Notes under the pieces: model-generated
Database searches by the model: none
The model's input: only the letters and a program-made list of their open reading frames with translations
Told to the model about the DNA's origin: nothing
Position numbers and translations under genes: made by a program
Shown here: piece after piece, positions 47,957 to 59,640 of the stretch
How positions within the stretch are numbered: the first letter of the stretch is position 1
How the letters are laid out: every line of letters starts with the position of its first letter
Source of the DNA: Pontederia crassipes
Lineage: Eukaryota > Streptophyta > Magnoliopsida > Commelinales > Pontederiaceae
Assembly: GCA_030549335.1 (NCBI GenBank)
Contig: JAUKPH010000018.1
Location: forward strand, 7,502,001 to 7,566,000
DNA length: 64,000 bases
Direction of reading: 5' to 3'

Positions 47957-50900
47957 TCCAAAACATATGAAATGAATTTTTGAATCTACAAATGTGCAGA
48001 AGCTTTGTTCACATGTGAACTTGGTAAATAGCTTCTGTAGAAACAATGAGCATGATATGGCTTTGAGGCTGTTGGTAGATTGTAACCTGATTGTAATTGC
48101 TTTTACCATGTAGTTGTAATCCCCACTATCCGGTTTAATGTCTCTAATAACTGCATAATTTGTTCCATAAAATGTTGGTGACTGACTCATGCTCACTCGT
48201 CTTCTTTATTAAGTTCTTTGGAGATAAGGTGGGGAGGGGTGGTCTCTTACTGTATAGTCTATTGCAGCTACAACCTCAATGTTCATATGTAACTCATTTG
48301 TATTCATTAATTAGCCTGTTGTTGTAGCATTTTAAGCCTCCCAATGCTCCATTGGCATGAGGACCAAAGGATTGTATTATTATATGCATGTTGTGTAAAT
48401 CATTGACGCTATCCTACTACTTTGCTTAGGTCCCACAAATACATGATTTAATGTTATTCATGGGTATCCAAAGTTGCAGTTCAGTTGCTGAAAATAATAT
48501 GAACTCAAAGCGTTAACTTGCTTTCTTATCCATGCAGATCGTCTCTCAGTGGCACCTAGTTGCTCTAACAGCATAGCAGATACTGATCAAGAAATCCTTT
48601 TGTGATTGGTTCTACTTACCATGTTTGACAAACTTGCTCGTCGGAAAGATGTAGTCTACTTGTTTGTTCTTGTCAGAGGTGTCAAGAAGGAAAATACTAA
48701 TAGGTTATTCTAATGTCCCTTGTAGTCGTTATCTTGGGCAGCTGACTTGTAATTTCGGTCGGGAGGAAAAATAGTTTAAAAACCAGATAAATTGACCTTT
48801 GATATGGCAGCACATTGAGTTTTCTTCCTTTATGAAGCCATTTGTATGCATCCGCCAGAGAATGCTTGGGTTTACAAAGATAAATTAAATCTCCAAAGCT
48901 GTCTTCCTACTTTCTAGCATGAGTTATGTTGGTATCACTATTGCATGATCTGCCTAACCCAATTCCTGAGACTCAACCAATTGTTATGTTTGCTTATATG
49001 TGTGCGTATGTATACAATGTGTGTGTATACATAATCGACAACGAGAGGGATTATGGATCCCTTGAGACTTGTGATCTCAAAATTATATCTTCTGTTCTAA
49101 ACTTGGGACTTCTGAACGGAGTTCACCCAAAAAGATCTTTGGCCTGCCCAGCAGCATCAGATGATTCTGTGCATAGCTTCAACGGTAATGATTATTGGCT
49201 GCGTGCTGATTAGCTCCTGAGAACATGGAGCTCCTGATGATGATGACGACCGGCGGCGGCTGCTTGGTGTTGCTTGAATGGCAGCACCTGAAGGCTTAAT
49301 ATTTGTGAAGCTTTGAGCTGAATGGTTCTCACGTATTGGACGTGCATTTCTTTAACTTCTTATATATATATATAGACACACAACAATATTATAAATTCCA
49401 GAAGAATTTTTTTCCCGTCATGTATTTGAATTGAAGTAGAGTCAGCCACAGCCCACAGGTTTTGTTTGTATAATATAATATTCAAATATTATACTGGATT
49501 TATAAAAAAAATTGCATTTATATATATTAACTTTTTCTTTAAAGTAAGTTATGAAGTCAAACATTTGAATCTCGTGAGGAAGAAGGTTTTGTTTTAGCCT
49601 TTTTCATAATATTTTCTTTTGTAAAAGAAATAGGCCGTCTACAAAATATGTATGTCATGGTTATAAGATGGAGCAGCCAAGTCCTCGTACACTTAAAATT
49701 AAGAAAGGAAAATATATTTATCAGTTGATTAATTATTTATTTATGCCTTAAGTAATTGAGATGTCATTCCGTCCAATACGGTATTAAAAAAAATGCCATC
49801 CCGTACGTTAATACTTTCTATTTCTTTTTTATAATTTTGGATTAAACTTTATCTATTCAAAATGATTACCTTTTCTTCTAAATTTTTTTTTATTAAATTT
49901 AATCTCGATCATTGGATACTTTATTAACACGTATCAATAAAAACATTGACTAGATTATTACATTCCATTTTACATGGAATTATTTTCTCAAACACCCCAA
50001 TCTTAAGTTATAAATTATTTAATTTTCTTTTGTAATAAAAATATCTTTAGACTTTAGATTGCATTTTTCTTATGATTTTTTTTCCATTAATACCCCACTC
50101 AATTACATTTTTCTTCACATCTCACCCTAAATTGTAAATTTATAAATTATAATTCCTCAACTATATCTGAATTTGACATTTAGTCCTCCTGTTTAATTTC
50201 ATTTGAACGTCTTTAAGTTACTTTTTTATAATTAGAAAATATCAAATTTACCTTCAGATTCTTATTGCAACGAATATTATATTTTAAATTAAAGGGAGAA
50301 TAATATGGTAAAAATATTATTTAATAATTATAAATTAATGTGTCACATTATTTTTTTATAAATATTTTATTATAATAAAAACTAAGGGTAAAATTGTTAA
50401 TTCATAATTATTAAAAACTTAACATACTTTTGGATTAAAATTAATGGAAGGATCGAAGTATCAGTTTTTAAAAATAAGTTTACAATTAAAATAAGTACGT
50501 TAATATTTTAGGATTAGATTATAATTGAGTGGATGGTAAACAATTTAACCCTTTGGTTATTTCGTGAATGGGCTTATATATTATGTGTTTACTAACTAAC
50601 TAGCCTAAATAAAAAAAAAGCACTCTAATTGAACATATCTAAATTAGCACTTTTATTCCAAAATCAATGACTTATTAAATTGGTCAAAGAATAATAGATG
50701 TTGGAATGAAAAGATTATTTTTGTTCCAAAAGAATTAGTGGAATAAGTTAATCTACGAAAAATAAAATTTTTTTTTTGCACTAATTCTTTCCATATAAGT
50801 AGCCGCTATCTTCCTTTCCTATGAGCCCACCCACAAATAAAACATATTTATTAGTATTTTTTCACATCTTAGTTTTCATTTTTTTTAATTTACTACCCCT

Positions 50901-51993
50901 TCCTCTATATCTCTCCCCTCTCTCACAAAATATTATGTCTTCATAAGTTAAATCTCCTCAATGATTTTTTTTTTCAAAATATCACGCTATTTTTATGTCA
51001 TTCAATTTGTATTCTAATATCATCCAATAACTATATAGAAGAAGAATATCTCTAATTCATAGAGTATTTTATTTCTGTGAACAAAAAGAATATTCAATAT
51101 AGAATATCATATTTTTGAATCATTATATTTAATTTCCTTCCAATTTATATTCTATTGTTATTTTGTCAGACGTCACCGAAATACTGCTTACACAAGACTT
51201 TAGTGATTACAATTTCTCTTTTCCTAGTATAGAATTCATAATTGTGACTACTTAAATTATATTGTATGTGCACAAATGTCATATTTGCTTGGTCTAGACT
51301 TGTGTAGAAAAAGAAATTAGTATGTTCAAATTATTTAAATATATATTTCTTTTTCAGAAGAAAATATTTTTTTACATATGAAAATAGCTATATAATACTA
51401 AAATATCATATGCTGCACTAGGAGGGAAAGTGATTCGGGTCGAATCAATTTTTCAATTTAAAAAATCACCCATTATTTTTCGGGACAATTTTTTAAATCA
51501 CAAAATTATCCTAAAACTATTTAGAAAAAAAATCACCTTCTAACGGGTTAATTTTTTCATGTGATTTTTTCGGATCCTTATTTTAATAAATAATATATAA
51601 AAACTAAAATTAATATTAACTTATTTAATTTTGTAACTAAGTATAGAATAACTATTAAATTAGAGTTTCATAATGTGATTGGAATATATTAAACTATATA
51701 AAAAATTATTATAATATTAATAAAATAATTGATTGCATTTAAATTAATTATATAAATAAAAATAGGCTTCACAAGTTTTTATGATTTTTTAGGTGGAATC
51801 CTACTTTAAACGAATCTATTTAAAAATTATTATAAATAGTATTCGGTCTCTTAATTTTAGATTTTTTTCGAGTCCATTTTTTTTAGTCGGATAGATTTTT
51901 CCATACACCCCTCCGGCACAGCTGCACAATTTTTTAGCACATATATGATATATAGACACACTGACACACTATTCCTGTGGACTCTGCTGGCCA
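47957..51993. other. Spacer, no gene seen
   Basis: The first ~1.4 kb may contain the 3' flank of the SWIB transcript. An open frame at 48926-49213 (95 aa) has no recognisable features. From 49.35 to 51.9 kb the sequence is strongly AT-rich. A decayed long inverted repeat may lie at about 50085-50560. Confidence 0.4.
50085..50560. mobile_element. Possible decayed Mutator-type MITE
   Basis: CCCCACTCAATTACA at the left and ATAATTGAGTGGATGG at the right are inverted. Inward, TTAGTCCTCC and GAAGGATCGAAG plus CAAATTTACC and GGTAAAATTG also pair in inverted order. Divergence is high and no target-site duplication was found. Confidence 0.4.
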
Positions 51994-52224
51994 ATGGCTC
52001 TATTTGCATCCCTCAATGCGTTGCCTCATTCTCCATCTGCTGCTGCTGGTGCTGCTCTGAAGCGTAGGGGAAAAGACGACGGAATTGCAGTATATGTGAC
52101 TGCTGTGCCTCTGACAGCCGCCAGAGGCCCCGCTCAGATGCTCATGTCCGCGGCTTACTCGCTAAGCCTTTGGGACATGCAGCACTTCATGGTCATCGTC
52201 AAACCACAGCCATCTCATTCTCAG
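51994..52224 (+). CDS. First exon of a conserved plant protein of unknown function (partial)
   Basis: From the ATG at 51994 the frame reads LFASLNALPHSPSAAAG, DDGIAVYVTAVPLTAARGPA and LMSAAYSLSLWDMQHFMVIV, then KPQPSHSQ at a splice donor (CTCAG|GTCTTC, 52225). I recall plant proteins that share the VTAVPL...AAYSL-x-LWD-x-QHFMVI region and continue with VFDFQP-like sequence; the family is of unknown function (possibly DUF778, not certain). No following exon is recognisable before the transposon sequence at 52780 or later. Either the gene has a long intron swollen by the insertions, continuing outside the window, or it is a truncated copy. GC content and intact reading suggest it was under selection recently. 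Confidence 0.55.
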
Positions 52225-52779
52225 GTCTTCTCTTTCCCTCTTCCTGGCCCCCTTTTGGTTAATTGATGCTTTGTCGCGTTCTTTCGATGAAAGGTGACCT
52301 CTTTATTATAAACGATTACAGTAGAAGGAGAAGATTGATGTTTTTTTTTTGTTCTTAATGTTCTGCTGTGGACTTTGTAATTATTCGTCAATTGTGTCAA
52401 ACAAGATTGGAGGAGTTCAACTTCGTCACCATAATATCTGTTTCAAGGACAAAGATATAAACCCTTTTTCTGTTTGATAATAGAGTATGCGATCATAAGG
52501 GTTCCATTTGTCCGAATGCTGTTCGACAGAATGCTTCAAAATTCTTTATTACACCAAGCAAGAGAAAATCGTTCTTAACATTTCTATGTAAATCATATCA
52601 ATTTAGCACAATAAGTCTGAAGTGATACAGAAGCCAAAACAAGGTCCTAAATTATTCTTTGGAGAATTGACTCCAAGCATTTGTCAATAGCTACTAGAAA
52701 GTTGAGAGAAGAATATGTAGCACAATGATAGGTTTAACATCAATGGTGGTTTAACATCATATCAATTTAGCACAATAAG
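52225..52779. other. Probable intron sequence, nothing else seen
   Basis: Sequence after the donor at 52225 is AT-rich without an acceptor/exon pair that I can match. Confidence 0.35.
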
Positions 52780-53982
52780 AGAGGGTAGGACCATCTGACC
52801 TTGCTCCAATACCGTTGGATCAAATATCAATGGTAGATTAAAATTTGCGGATGGTTCAGCCTAGTTTATGCTAGTTCAACAGATGCAGCCACTATGGTTC
52901 AGAAGCTAAAAAAGATCAGGATCTTCACCCCTAGTCTTGAATGTTCTCCATCCTTCCTGCTAGTCATTGTCACCACCCTCTTTGACTCTCACCGCAAACT
53001 CTGCCTTTGTCTCCGCTTAACATCATCGCTGCAGGGGCTTGCCATTGCTCGATCTCATCGCAAACTCCGCCCTGTCTGCTAGCTGCTACCTGCCGCAAGC
53101 TTTGCCCTTGTTTAGCCAGACATCATCGCCACAAACTTTCCCAACACTGATCTCATCACTGACTGCACACAACACACAAGCTGGTGCTATTCAGCTCAAA
53201 ACCAACCAAATTCTGAACGGAGCTTTGCAAGACACTATGGCGGGCACTATTGCACCACGAAAACAGACAAGTGATTCACACAATTGGATGCAACATGGCA
53301 CAACTTTCCTTTTATGTGCAATCCACAACAATCCCATTAAACATGTGCAAATATTTTAGTCATAACCATCTATGAAAACAAAGCAGCTCCAGTAGATTTT
53401 GCATCATACATAATCCAAGCTGCACTATGTACAACAATCATCAATTGCATACTAGGATAACAAAACAATTGTGAGGCAATCTGGCAATAGCCCAAGCATG
53501 AACATAACAATAGGTTCACAAGACAAGCTACGACTTTTTTTTATCATTGTTATATTTTTTAAATGCAGAACCCTCCCCGCAGCAAGAAGTCACAATTTTT
53601 TTTCACCGAAGTCGAAGTAGGTTAAAGATAATTGTTAAATTTTTTGAGGGCAAATTTTTAAGAAGGCTATAAGCAGTGCAAGCTGAGGAAGGCGGATGGC
53701 ATGGAGTGGGCAGCATTCACGAGGGCTGTGAGAGGCAAGTGGTGACCGCCGAGGTCGGGCAGCACGGCGACGCCTTTGTGTGAGGGAGGAGGGAAGATGG
53801 TTCATCTTTGATGAGGGATAGAATAATAATAAAACTTTAATCACACCCAATAGACTGGGACAGTTCAACCATTTGTTAACCAAACTTACGTCACTTGAAC
53901 CGCAAGTTGAGCCACATCTTTCCCATCTGCCATCAATCTTCGACAACGGTAGTCGAGTGAAGTTGGATGGTCCTACCCACTC
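52780..53982. mobile_element. Inverted-repeat transposon, non-autonomous
   Basis: GAGGGTAGGACCATCTGACC...ATACCGTTG (52780-52830) is the inverted copy of CAACGGTAGTCGAGTGAAGT...GATGGTCCTACCCACTC (53944-53982). Similarity continues inward for about 100 bp. The 1.2-kb body includes GC-rich parts (52960-53140 and 53660-53800) but no transposase. Target-site duplication not recognised; superfamily unknown. Confidence 0.6.
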
Positions 53983-54028
53983 AAGTGGGTAGGAGGCCCA
54001 TTAAATCCGTTATTTAAACACTTGTCAC

Positions 54029-55279
54029 TGAAGGATCGAAAGCACCAAGAGGGGGAGTGAATTGGTGTATAAAAATTTAAAACCGAAAAAAACCGTAGAA
54101 GTAAATTTATAGAAAATGTGATCACAAGCAAATAAAGGATAAGTAAGAAGAGCAGGAGCAAAGCAAGAGAAAAGATAGACGCGATATGTTGACGAGGTTC
54201 GGCCCAACTCCTTGGCCTACGTCCTTGCTCCGACATCCAACCTTGGGACCGTCGGAGATTCACTAGTCTTCTCTTTTCTTTTAGAGAGAGAATAACCCTT
54301 TCTACACCACAACGCCTTCTTCTTCGCTCAAGAGGTAAGGTACACCTCTTCTTACAAGGAGCTCACAAAACTATCTAAATAAGAATTCCCTCCAATGCTT
54401 TCTTCTTACAAATAATGTTCTCACTAAGAAACTAGAAGAGGGAAGAGATGATTTGCAACTTTGGCTCAAGAAAAATGCTTTGGATTTGAAGGGAGCTCTA
54501 GAATGATTTGTCTTGCTTGGATGATCTTCCTTCAATCTTTTGGATCCCTTTTATATGCTTCTCTTGAAAATATGGCCGTTGTAAAGTAATGCAAAAAGAT
54601 TGTACTGTCAGCTCTGAAGTAGTCGACCGTTTTAATATCGGTCCACATCTTTGCACAGTAACTAGCAATTATCCGCTCTGTCGCATCTTCAGCGGTCGCC
54701 CATTACAGAATCGGTCATCCGTTTAATAAAAAATTATATTCGTTATTTTGTCTTTTCTGTGCAGTTTACCATTGATCGTAGGCCGTAAAAGAATTATAGC
54801 CGTTCTTGCTTCCATAACGGTCGCCCGAAAGTGCATCGGTCAATCGATTTTGAAGTCCGATGCATTATGTGATCAGCGGTCGATCCAGCTTCCATTTTGG
54901 TCGTCCATTATCTTCATAACGGTCGACCGATAATAGATCGGTCGCCCGTTTTTAGATTTTATTCCTTGCTGTGATTAGCGGACGTTCCAGCTTCCATTTT
55001 AGTCGTCCATTATCTTCAATAACGGATCGCCCGTTTTTTAGAGTTTGTTCCTTTCTGTGATTAGCGAACGTTCTATCTTCGATTTCGGTCATCCATTATC
55101 TTCCATAACGGTCGACCGATTTAATATCGGTCGTCCGTTTTTACAGCAGAGAAAAACTTCGGCTATTTTTATTCGAAAAATGTTAAACCTGTTCACACTA
55201 TCACTTCAAGCATAATTAGTACATCATTTTGTTTGTTTGCTATCATCAAAATACATAGAATATGGTCTTGAGACCAACA
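54029..55279 (-). repeat. 3' LTR of the copia element (1251 bp)
   Basis: On the plus strand it starts TGAAGGATCGAAAGCACC and ends GAGACCAACA. A minus-strand TATA box lies at about 54548-54556 (plus CCTTTTATATG). An array of three ~86-102-bp units (from 54871, 54973, 55059) carries GGTCGACCGAT-type palindromes. Confidence 0.93.
54871..55145. repeat. LTR sub-repeat array with GGTCGACCGAT palindromes
   Basis: Units begin GATYAGCGGWCG (54871, 54973, 55059) and contain TTCCATTTNGGTCGTCC and ATAACGGTCGACCGAT. The other LTR has units at 63723, 63825 and 63929 (periods 102 and 104), so the left LTR has lost about 16-18 bp in its second unit. Confidence 0.88.
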
Positions 55280-55295
55280 ATCTCCCCCTTTTTGA
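55280..55295 (-). other. Polypurine tract of the copia element
   Basis: Plus-strand ATCTCCCCCTTTTTGA is, on the minus strand, TCAAAAAGGGGGAGAT directly before the LTR start TGTTGGTCTC. This is the typical plus-strand primer of SIRE-like elements. Confidence 0.9.
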
Positions 55296-55470
55296 TGATG
55301 ACAAACAAGGTGACGAGGAGGTAATCAAAATAGCAAAGTATAAATTCCTCCCCCTAAATTTATGCTTACTTTATGACATGAAAAGATAATATTTACTCCC
55401 CCTTAATCAAAGCATAACTTCTTTTTGTAAGTGAATATCATGATTAATAACAAATGAAAGTGAATATCAT

Positions 55471-55740
55471 ACATAGTGAAAATCATGACTCACAAGTTTC
55501 CATATGCAAGTAATATCACAACAATCCACATCACATAAACGAGAAGTGAAATAACAATCCATAGAGTCATACATAGTGACAAAGTCATATACATAGTGAA
55601 TATCATGACTCACAAGTTTCCATAAGTAATATCACAACAATTCACATCACATAAACAAGAGGTGAAATAACAATCCATAGAACAAGAAGTGAAATAACAA
55701 TCCATAGAGTCATACATAGTGACAAAGTCATAAATACATA
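55471..55740. repeat. ~120-bp tandem repeat next to the 3' LTR
   Basis: ACATAGTGAAAATCATGACT (55471) and ACATAGTGAATATCATGACT (55591) start two copies of a unit with CACAAGTTTCCATA, CACATCACATAAAC and GAAATAACAATCCATAGA. The last part is repeated once more at about 55685-55735. Confidence 0.88.
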
Positions 55741-55818
55741 GCGTCATATACATTTCTTCTCCCCCTTTTGACACCATCAAAAAGGAGGAAACAAAAACAA
55801 AACCAAAATAAACAAAAA

Positions 55819-57068
55819 CTAAACGTTCGGAGCGTCATCGGGTGGGGGCGCAACCTGCTCATAAGGAGAGGTGTCGAAACCCTGAGATCTGAAATATGCA
55901 AATATGCAATCCTGGGTTTGACGATGATCAAGCTCTAAGCGCTCCATGTGAGTAGTCATATCGTCTAAGCGCCGATGTATGCCGTCCATGCGTGTCACCA
56001 TCCCATCCTAGTCATCACGTGTCAGTACTGTGGATGTGCCCCAAACTCTCGTCGGCTCACGTGGAGGAGGTACATATTGATCCCAAGAAGGTCCAGTATC
56101 TTCCACAGGAGCCTGCGTAGGAGCCTCGATGCTTGCCTCATCATCGGAGTCCGAGTCCTGAGTATCTTGATCTTGATTGAAAAAGACCCATTCATCATTA
56201 ACAAAGACAATACCCTTCCGCTTCAATGTGGCTTTTTCAATGATATCAGCCGGTCTTTCAGAAAGTGATGGCTCAGACTCAGGAATAGGAATGCGTTTAT
56301 GACGAAGGATTCGAGTTAGAAAAGAACCAAAGTGAAGAATCATATTATGAGAACGTTTGGAATCTATCCTCTCTTTGATGAAGATGAAGTGATAAATCAT
56401 ATATGCTCCAAAGTTAACGGGAGGAAAATCATGTCGAAGAAGACAATAAAGAAGACGTAAATCATGGAAAGTCATATCAGTGTAATGACCAGATCGAGGG
56501 AAGATATGACTAACTATATGATGTGCAACATGAAGTAGAGGAGGCAACTTTTTTAGAAGGCCTTTCGTGGGAAAGCTATTCATTTCATCACGAAAGACAA
56601 CGTCAAGGGCTTCATTGATAGAAATATTGGTAGGCCACCTATGAGATACAATGTTCATGAGTCCTCGATCGGGGATATCGAAAATCTCACAAATTAAGGA
56701 ATCAGTAAGCTTAATGGTATGGCCAAGTATGTGAGATGTCACATTAGATTTAGATTCGGAAAATGACAAATTTGCGTAAGAGTTTGACCAACCTAGGATA
56801 AACATGCTCTTTAACATTAAGAAGAGGAATCCAACCTATGCCATCAACCAGGTTATGAACCAAGATTATATTAAGAGAAGTCCAATCTACTCGCATGCCA
56901 TGTGCTACTTCTCTAAAAGAATATGAATGCAATGGAAGCGTTAGCAAATAAAGAAGAATCGAATTCTTCAAGAGGTGTTGGCGGAGGGTCAGTCGATGGA
57001 TGAGAAGAGGACCCTGGTTCCTTCCTCTTGCGAGGATCGGAGGCACACGTCTTTTTCTTTGGTGGCAT
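55819..57068 (-). pseudogene. Extra ORF between pol and 3' LTR (putative plant transposon protein domain), broken
   Basis: On the minus strand the frame starts MPPKKKTCASDPRKRK at 57068 and passes FDSSLFANASIAF. It shifts frame to HSYSFREVAHGMRVDW and HVYPRLVKLL, shifts again to NLSFSESKSNV, TSHILGHTIKLTDSLICEIF and DIPDRGLMN, and continues with SGHYTDMTFHDLRLLYCLLR and FGAYMIYHFIFIKERI to an acidic tail. An in-frame stop (56008-56010) separates the C-terminal coiled-coil-like MDGIHRRLDDMTTHMERLEL. The pattern VYPRLV...I-x-L...I-x-x-I-x-DIP-x-x-G matches the putative plant transposon protein domain found as an additional ORF in plant LTR elements. Its role is unknown; the position equals that of env-like genes in SIRE elements. 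Two frameshifts and one stop disable it. Confidence 0.75.
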
Positions 57069-58165
57069 GTGGACATAATCAAATTCAAGGAATAAAGATG
57101 ACAATTGATGAAGACAGACTCGGAAAGGGAGACACGGTCGACCACTGTAAGGAACGGTCGACCATTTTGGTCCACAATGTAAAATGTGTCGTTTGTTCAA
57201 ACGATTTCAAAAATGATTACAACAGACATTCAATTCATTCACAGACAACCAATTTTGTGTGATCGTGTGGATTGTGATTGAAGAACGTTTTGAGAGACAG
57301 ACCAACATCGAATAGGGATTAACCACATTTGAGCACCTGTAATTCGAAGCCATGGCATTTGAAGTTAATTCATGTCTTCAAGGTTTGAATCTAAATTCTA
57401 GGTACCTCGGCAATGCCGTTTGACTTGCAGGAATGGAATTTCGAATGCCTTCAATCGATAATCACCGAAGTCGACTTCGCCGGAGTCGATACGCCATCGT
57501 TGCCATGACTTTGTCGCCCTGAGGTTTGGTTTGCCGGAGTTGGAAGCGGCGGCGGCTTGACAATAGAGAGGCGGCGAAGCGACGGCGAAACACGACGCCG
57601 ACTCCGACGGCGATGGCGGCGCTCGCTTGAAGCGTGGAAGGCGGCGGCGGTGACTACGTTCGCTGAACGAAGCTTCGATGCCAACTGCGACGGCACCGGC
57701 GGCGAAAAACTCGTCGAGGAGGTCTTCGGCCGGGAGGAATCGCCGGATAAATCGTGAATCGGGCAGCGGCAGAGAGGAACAGGTCGACCGATGTCGTGAT
57801 TTGGGGGAAAAATTTTTCGAGGGTGCTTTTATATAGCGTTGAAAACGGTCGACCGATATTATATCGGGCGACCATTATCTCTTAGACATTATTATCAATA
57901 CATTCTGTTTTTAACGGTCGATCGAAATAGTTTCGGGCGACCGTTCTGGAAGTGTGGATTTATAAAAACGAAATCGGTTGTTTGCTAACTTATCGGTCGT
58001 CCGGTCAGACTCTATAACGGTCGACCGTTACTATAATGGTCGACCGTTACTATAATGGTCGACCGATCTGAATATGTGTTGTGCAACACAATTTAATATT
58101 CAATTCGATTCACAAATGGTACTTACATAACCAAGTCACTCATGAGTTGAATTGATAGGCAATCA
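57069..58165. other. Non-coding part of the copia element between RNase H and the extra ORF
   Basis: A GC-rich island (57530-57790) with GGCGGCG words and small frames in both strands shows no family signature. A cluster of GGTCGACCGAT-like palindromes lies at 57785, 57846-57872, 57916-57943 and 58018-58070. Confidence 0.6.
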
Positions 58166-58927
58166 TGTTTCTAACATTCCAAGTTCACATCTAAGCATAC
58201 AAAATCTCTCCTCACTTAGGGGTTTTGTGAAAATATTCGCAAGTTGAATTTCTGTGGACACATGTTCAATAGCAATGTCCTTGAGTGTCACGTGTTCTCT
58301 AATGAAATGATAGCGCAAATTAATATGTTTAGTTCTAGAATGTTAAATTGGATTTTTAGTCATTTCTATTGCACTTGTGTTATCGCATTTCATGAGTGCA
58401 CTTGAACAACTTATACCATAATCAAGTAGTTGTTGTTTTACTCATAATATTTGTGCACAACAACTACCGGCTGAAATATATTCGGCCTCAACGGTAGAGA
58501 GTGCGATGGAGTTTTGCTTTTTGCTAGCCCAAGAGATGAGAGAGCTACCAAAAAAGCAGCACATTCCACTAGTGCTTTTCCTATCAACTTTACATCCGGC
58601 AAAATCCGTATCGTTATATGCATGTAAATCAAAGGATGAGTTCCTATCATACCAAATACTTAGATCACAAGTATGTTTCAAATAATGTAATATTCTTTTA
58701 ACGGCAACTAAGTGAGATTCCTTAGGTGCGGATTGAAATTTTGCACACAAGCATACACTAAACATTATATCCGGCCTAAATGCCGTCAAATAAAGTAAAT
58801 TACCAATCATACCTCTATACTTCTTTTGATCAATGGATTTGCCTTTCTCATATTTATCTAATTTCGTTGTAGTGCTCATGGGAATTGAACTTGGCTTGCA
58901 TTCATCAATTCCAAATCTCTTTAACAA
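58166..58927 (-). pseudogene. Copia RNase H and end of reverse transcriptase
   Basis: Minus-strand translation gives KYRGMIGNLLYLTAFRPDIM and FSVCLCAKFQSAPKESHLVA (the C-terminal RT thumb/connection), then RNase H: YNDTDFAGCKVDRKSTSG with an active-site Asp, and NSIALSTVEAEYISAGSCCA with the Glu. The frame ends at 58442, and further C-terminal text up to about 58170 (KHINLRYHFIREHVTLKDI, IQLANIFTKPLSEERF) is separated by stops. It degraded the RNA strand in the replication cycle of the element. Confidence 0.9.
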
Positions 58928-59640
58928 CTCCCTTGTATACTTTTCTTAATTAAGAAATATTCCATCTTTGTTTTGCTTTACTTGCAATCCTAAAAAGAAT
59001 GTGAGCTCACCTACAAGACTCATCTCAAACTCTTTTTGCATAAGAGATTCAAACTCTTTGCATAAGCTTTCATTAGTAGCATCATAAACAATATCATCAA
59101 CATAAATATGAACTCTTAAAATATCATTTTTCAAATGTTTAAAAAATAATGTGGTATCAACTTTCCCTTTTTTAAAACCATTTTCAATCAAAAAAGTACT
59201 TAGTCTTTCATACCACGCTCTAAGAGCTTGTTTAAGTTCATAAAGAGCTTTAGAAAGTTTAAATACATGATTAGGAAAATTTGAATTTTCAAAACCTTGA
59301 GGTTGCTCAACATAGACTTCCTCATTTATAAAGCCATTTAGAAAAGTCGATTTCACATCCATTTGAAAAAGTTTGAATCCTTTAAAACAAGCATAAGCTA
59401 AGAGCATTCTAATAGTCTCAAGTCTAGCAACGGGAGCAAAGGTTTTTTCGAAATCAACTCCTACTTGTGAATAACATTTTGCTACAAGTCTTGCCTTATT
59501 TCTTATGATGATGCCATTTTCATCATTTCGTACCAATTATTGGATAATTTTTTGGCCTTTCTACTAGTTTTCAAACTTGATTCCTTTCAAAATTATTTAA
59601 TTCTTCATGCATTGCATTTATCTAATTTGAATCATTCAAA
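58928..59640 (-). pseudogene. Copia reverse transcriptase
   Basis: The region reads KARLVAKCYSQVGVDFEKTF, APVARLETIRMLLAYACFKG, QMDVKSTFLNGFINEEVYVE and LYELKQALRAWYERL, with the catalytic VHIYVDDIVYDATN. The N-terminal part before 59536 (INAMHEELNNFERNQV, about 59630-59580) is cut off by stops at about 59577 and near 59536. An RT stop also occurs at 58946 (GIFLN then stop). The YVDD box itself is intact. Confidence 0.92.

Noticed and set aside
48926..49213. 95-aa frame downstream of the SWIB gene
   Set aside because: No family features, no splice context, ordinary composition.
57451..57875. GC-rich frames in both strands of the copia interior
   Set aside because: Arg/Ser-rich translations reflect GGCGGCG base composition; no conserved motif.
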